From assembly GCF_947179165.1 (NCBI RefSeq), contig NC_077238.1:72110757-72174756 (forward strand): DNA of 64,000 nt. Direction: 5' to 3'. The notes beneath the pieces were generated by a model that saw only the letters and a list, made by a program, of their open reading frames with translations, did no database searches and was not told the origin of the DNA. The DNA is from Solanum dulcamara. Taxonomy: Eukaryota > Streptophyta > Magnoliopsida > Solanales > Solanaceae. Each line of letters opens with the position of its first letter. Within the stretch, counting starts at the first letter, position 1. Positions 62,253 to 64,000 of this stretch are shown here, in pieces. The position numbers and the translations under genes are program-made.

Positions 62253-63171
62253 CTTACTTGTTAAGACTATAGATTTGGCCGAGGATAATCTAGGGTAGTA
62301 CCTCAAGGAAATAGTCAGATTTCATAGAGTTTCCTTGTCCATCATCTCAGACAAGGGTACTCGATTCAGTACACAGTTTTGAAAGTCATTCCAAAAAGAA
62401 TTGGGTTCAAGAGTGAACCTTAGTACTACTTTTCACCCTTAGAAAGACGGTCAGGCAGAGCGTACAATTTAGACTTTGGAGGATATGTTGAGAGTTTGCG
62501 CTATCGACTTCAAAGGTAATTAGGATGATTATTTACCTCATATTAAGTTTGCATATAATAATAGCTTCCATTCGAGTATTCAGATCGCTCCATATGAAGC
62601 TCTTTATAGGAGGAGATGTAGATCATAGATTGGTTAGTTCAAAATTAGTGAAGCTGAGTTAATTGGAGTAGACTTAGCTCACTGAGCTATGGATAAGGTG
62701 GAAATCATCCAAGAGAAGTTAAGGACTACTCAGAGTTGCAAGAAATCTTACACTGATATTAGGAAGAGAGATTTGGAGTTCGAAGTGAATGACTGAGTGT
62801 ACTTGAAGGTCTCACCCATGAAGGGTGTGATGAGATTTGGGAAGAAAGGGAATCTTAGTCCCCATTACATTGGCCCTTACCAGATTATGAAGAGAGTTGG
62901 TACTGTAGCCTACAAATTGGAGCTACCATCGGAGTTAGAGGCTATCCATCCCGTGTTTCACATCTCTACGCTTAAGAAGTGTTTGAGAGATCCTTCACTT
63001 GTAGTCCCGACTGAGAGCATTGGGGTGAAAGAGAGTTTGACTTATGAGGAGATTCTGATTCAGATCCTTGATGGTCAAGTTCGCAAGCTAAGAACCAAAG
63101 AGGTTGCATCCGTCAAAGTTCTGTGGCAAAACCAATTTGTTGAAGAGGATACATAGGAGGCAGAAAAGGCC
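62253..63171 (+). pseudogene. Gypsy C pol, part 2 (integrase core and chromodomain-like C-terminus)
   Basis: Resumes at 'VKTIDLAED'. Contains 'SIISDKGTRFSTQF', 'FHP.KDGQAERTI' and 'FAYNNSFHSSIQIAPYEALY' with stops between. 62797-63156 is open for 119 codons: YLKVSPMKGVMRFGKKGNLS then PHYIGPYQIMKRVGTVAYKL, VHP-type 'IHPVFHISTLKKCLRDP', and '[31 protein letters not shown]'. The last stretch has the spacing of a chromodomain (ILD...VKVLW...E.A), as in chromoviruses that target heterochromatin. It ends in a stop where a Trp is usual. Confidence 0.8.
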
Positions 63172-63340
63172 TTCGATACCCTCATCTATTCGCACCTCCT
63201 AATGATGATGTTAACGGTAATATTCCTTTTCACTATTTTGAGTTGATGTTCATTTCGAGTTTGACTATGTGATAAGCATTCTTGAGTCTGAGTAGTTGAT
63301 TGTTGATGTACTATGGATTTACGGTACTTTTGATACTTGA

Positions 63341-64000
63341 AACTTGAGAAATTGCATGTCTTTTAAGCATTTGTTAGTAGATATGATGTTGGTTGTATTT
63401 TTTTTTGCAGGAAACTAAGTCACACAACACTGATTTGCATGAATTTTTGAGTCTACGAGGCCATCCTATGAGTCGTAGGTAGCATTCATCAAAAGAATAT
63501 TGAGAAATAAAAGCAAAGATGGAGTTACGAGTCAATTCTACCACTCGTTAAAATGTCTATGAGTCGTAAGGACATCCGTGGAAGAGACCACAATAATTGA
63601 AAGCCAGGACCCGATCTACGAATGAAGTACATAAGTCATGTTAAAGATTACGAGTCATAGAAATTGTCTATGAAGAAGAAGAGTTCATCAGTGCAAAGAG
63701 TTGTGTTACAAATTGGGTCTACGACTCGTCATCCTGAAGATGATCCATAGAAGCAAGTGATAGAACCCAACCAACTTAAAGTTTCTTGTTTCTTCCAATT
63801 TAATATCTAATTAGGATTAGTTGTCTATAAATACACTTCTTAGGTTTATTTTTGTATTATGCACATTTTGGGTTTAAGAATAGAACTTGAACTACTTTTG
63901 GGATTTAATTGTTGAATTTCTGATTTTTGATATCAATGATTACGTTTGGATTTTATTTGAAGATTTTGGATTCTCATATTCGTTACTGTAAGTGCATGAT
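63341..64000. other. Unassigned, LTR-like sequence
   Basis: No gene seen. Contains repeated 'gagtcgtagg'/'ctacgactcg' pieces (63450-63760) like those in the gypsy B LTR, then 'ctataaatacacttctt' near 63823, a plausible TATA box, and a 'gcatgat' end. It may be part of another gypsy LTR that continues to the right; not proven. Confidence 0.35.

Larger units (their letters stand above)
49255..63340 (+). mobile_element. Ty3/gypsy chromovirus 'C' (family A relative), truncated LTR, CACTA inside
   Basis: A partial 5' LTR (49255-50350), PBS, gag, protease, RT, RNase H, integrase and a chromodomain-like end read on the plus strand. The integrase is split at 54121/62250 by the CACTA element. Downstream sequence to ~63340 matches the pre-LTR region of gypsy A (5580-5780, reversed), but no PPT or TGTAACACC LTR follows within the window. 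Frameshifts and stops throughout. Confidence 0.8.

Overview
The window reads as repeat-dense plant nuclear heterochromatin. It is probably from a Solanaceae species, most likely Solanum or a close relative. That guess rests on the (TTG)n-tailed RTE element with its 'gtctggggagggtaga' tail, the Tourist-type MITE and the TGTAACACC-type chromovirus LTRs; I recognise these from memory and have not searched them. No tRNA, rRNA or CRISPR array was seen. The only intact host-type protein is a 92-aa CYSTM protein at 2727-3005, and that gene is itself a retrocopy.

Layout. 1-2638: poly(A)-ended retrosequence holding an irregular array of T/G-rich tract + CAG/GT modules. 2639-3262: processed CYSTM retrocopy between direct repeats. 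3410-15791: degenerate Ty3/gypsy chromovirus A (minus) with a 2.8-kb solo-LTR-like insertion, lying inside a ribonuclease-III-like (RTL) gene-fragment unit. 15792-22634: RTL fragments in both orientations, an unidentified gene fragment 'X', and the 3' end of gypsy B. 22635-29823: L1-type LINE (minus) interrupted by a 5'-truncated RTE LINE that carries a 953-aa open frame. 29824-36440: gypsy B (plus), whose 3' LTR holds a TRIM-like mini retrotransposon. 36441-39520: second set of RTL fragments and X. 39520-49254: second copy of the L1 LINE, split by a 1.7-kb solo LTR, a 28-bp SINE-like insertion and a Copia element. 49255-63340: gypsy C (plus, family A relative), split in its integrase by an 8.1-kb CACTA (En/Spm) transposon that carries a Tourist MITE. 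63341-64000: unresolved, LTR-like.

How it fits together. The composite gypsyB-LTR / RTL(-) / RTL(-) / RTL(+) / X / LINE(-) occurs at least twice (18785-23128 and 34520-41141) with shared breakpoints. This points to segmental duplication followed by deletions and nested insertions. Each block contains a ~600-bp-arm inverted repeat of an RNase III-like exon and intron with a loop of about 40-50 nt. If transcribed, this would give a long hairpin RNA, and it is the most unusual candidate in the window. Nearly all transposon polyproteins are broken by stops and frameshifts; only the RTE ORF is open over its whole preserved length.
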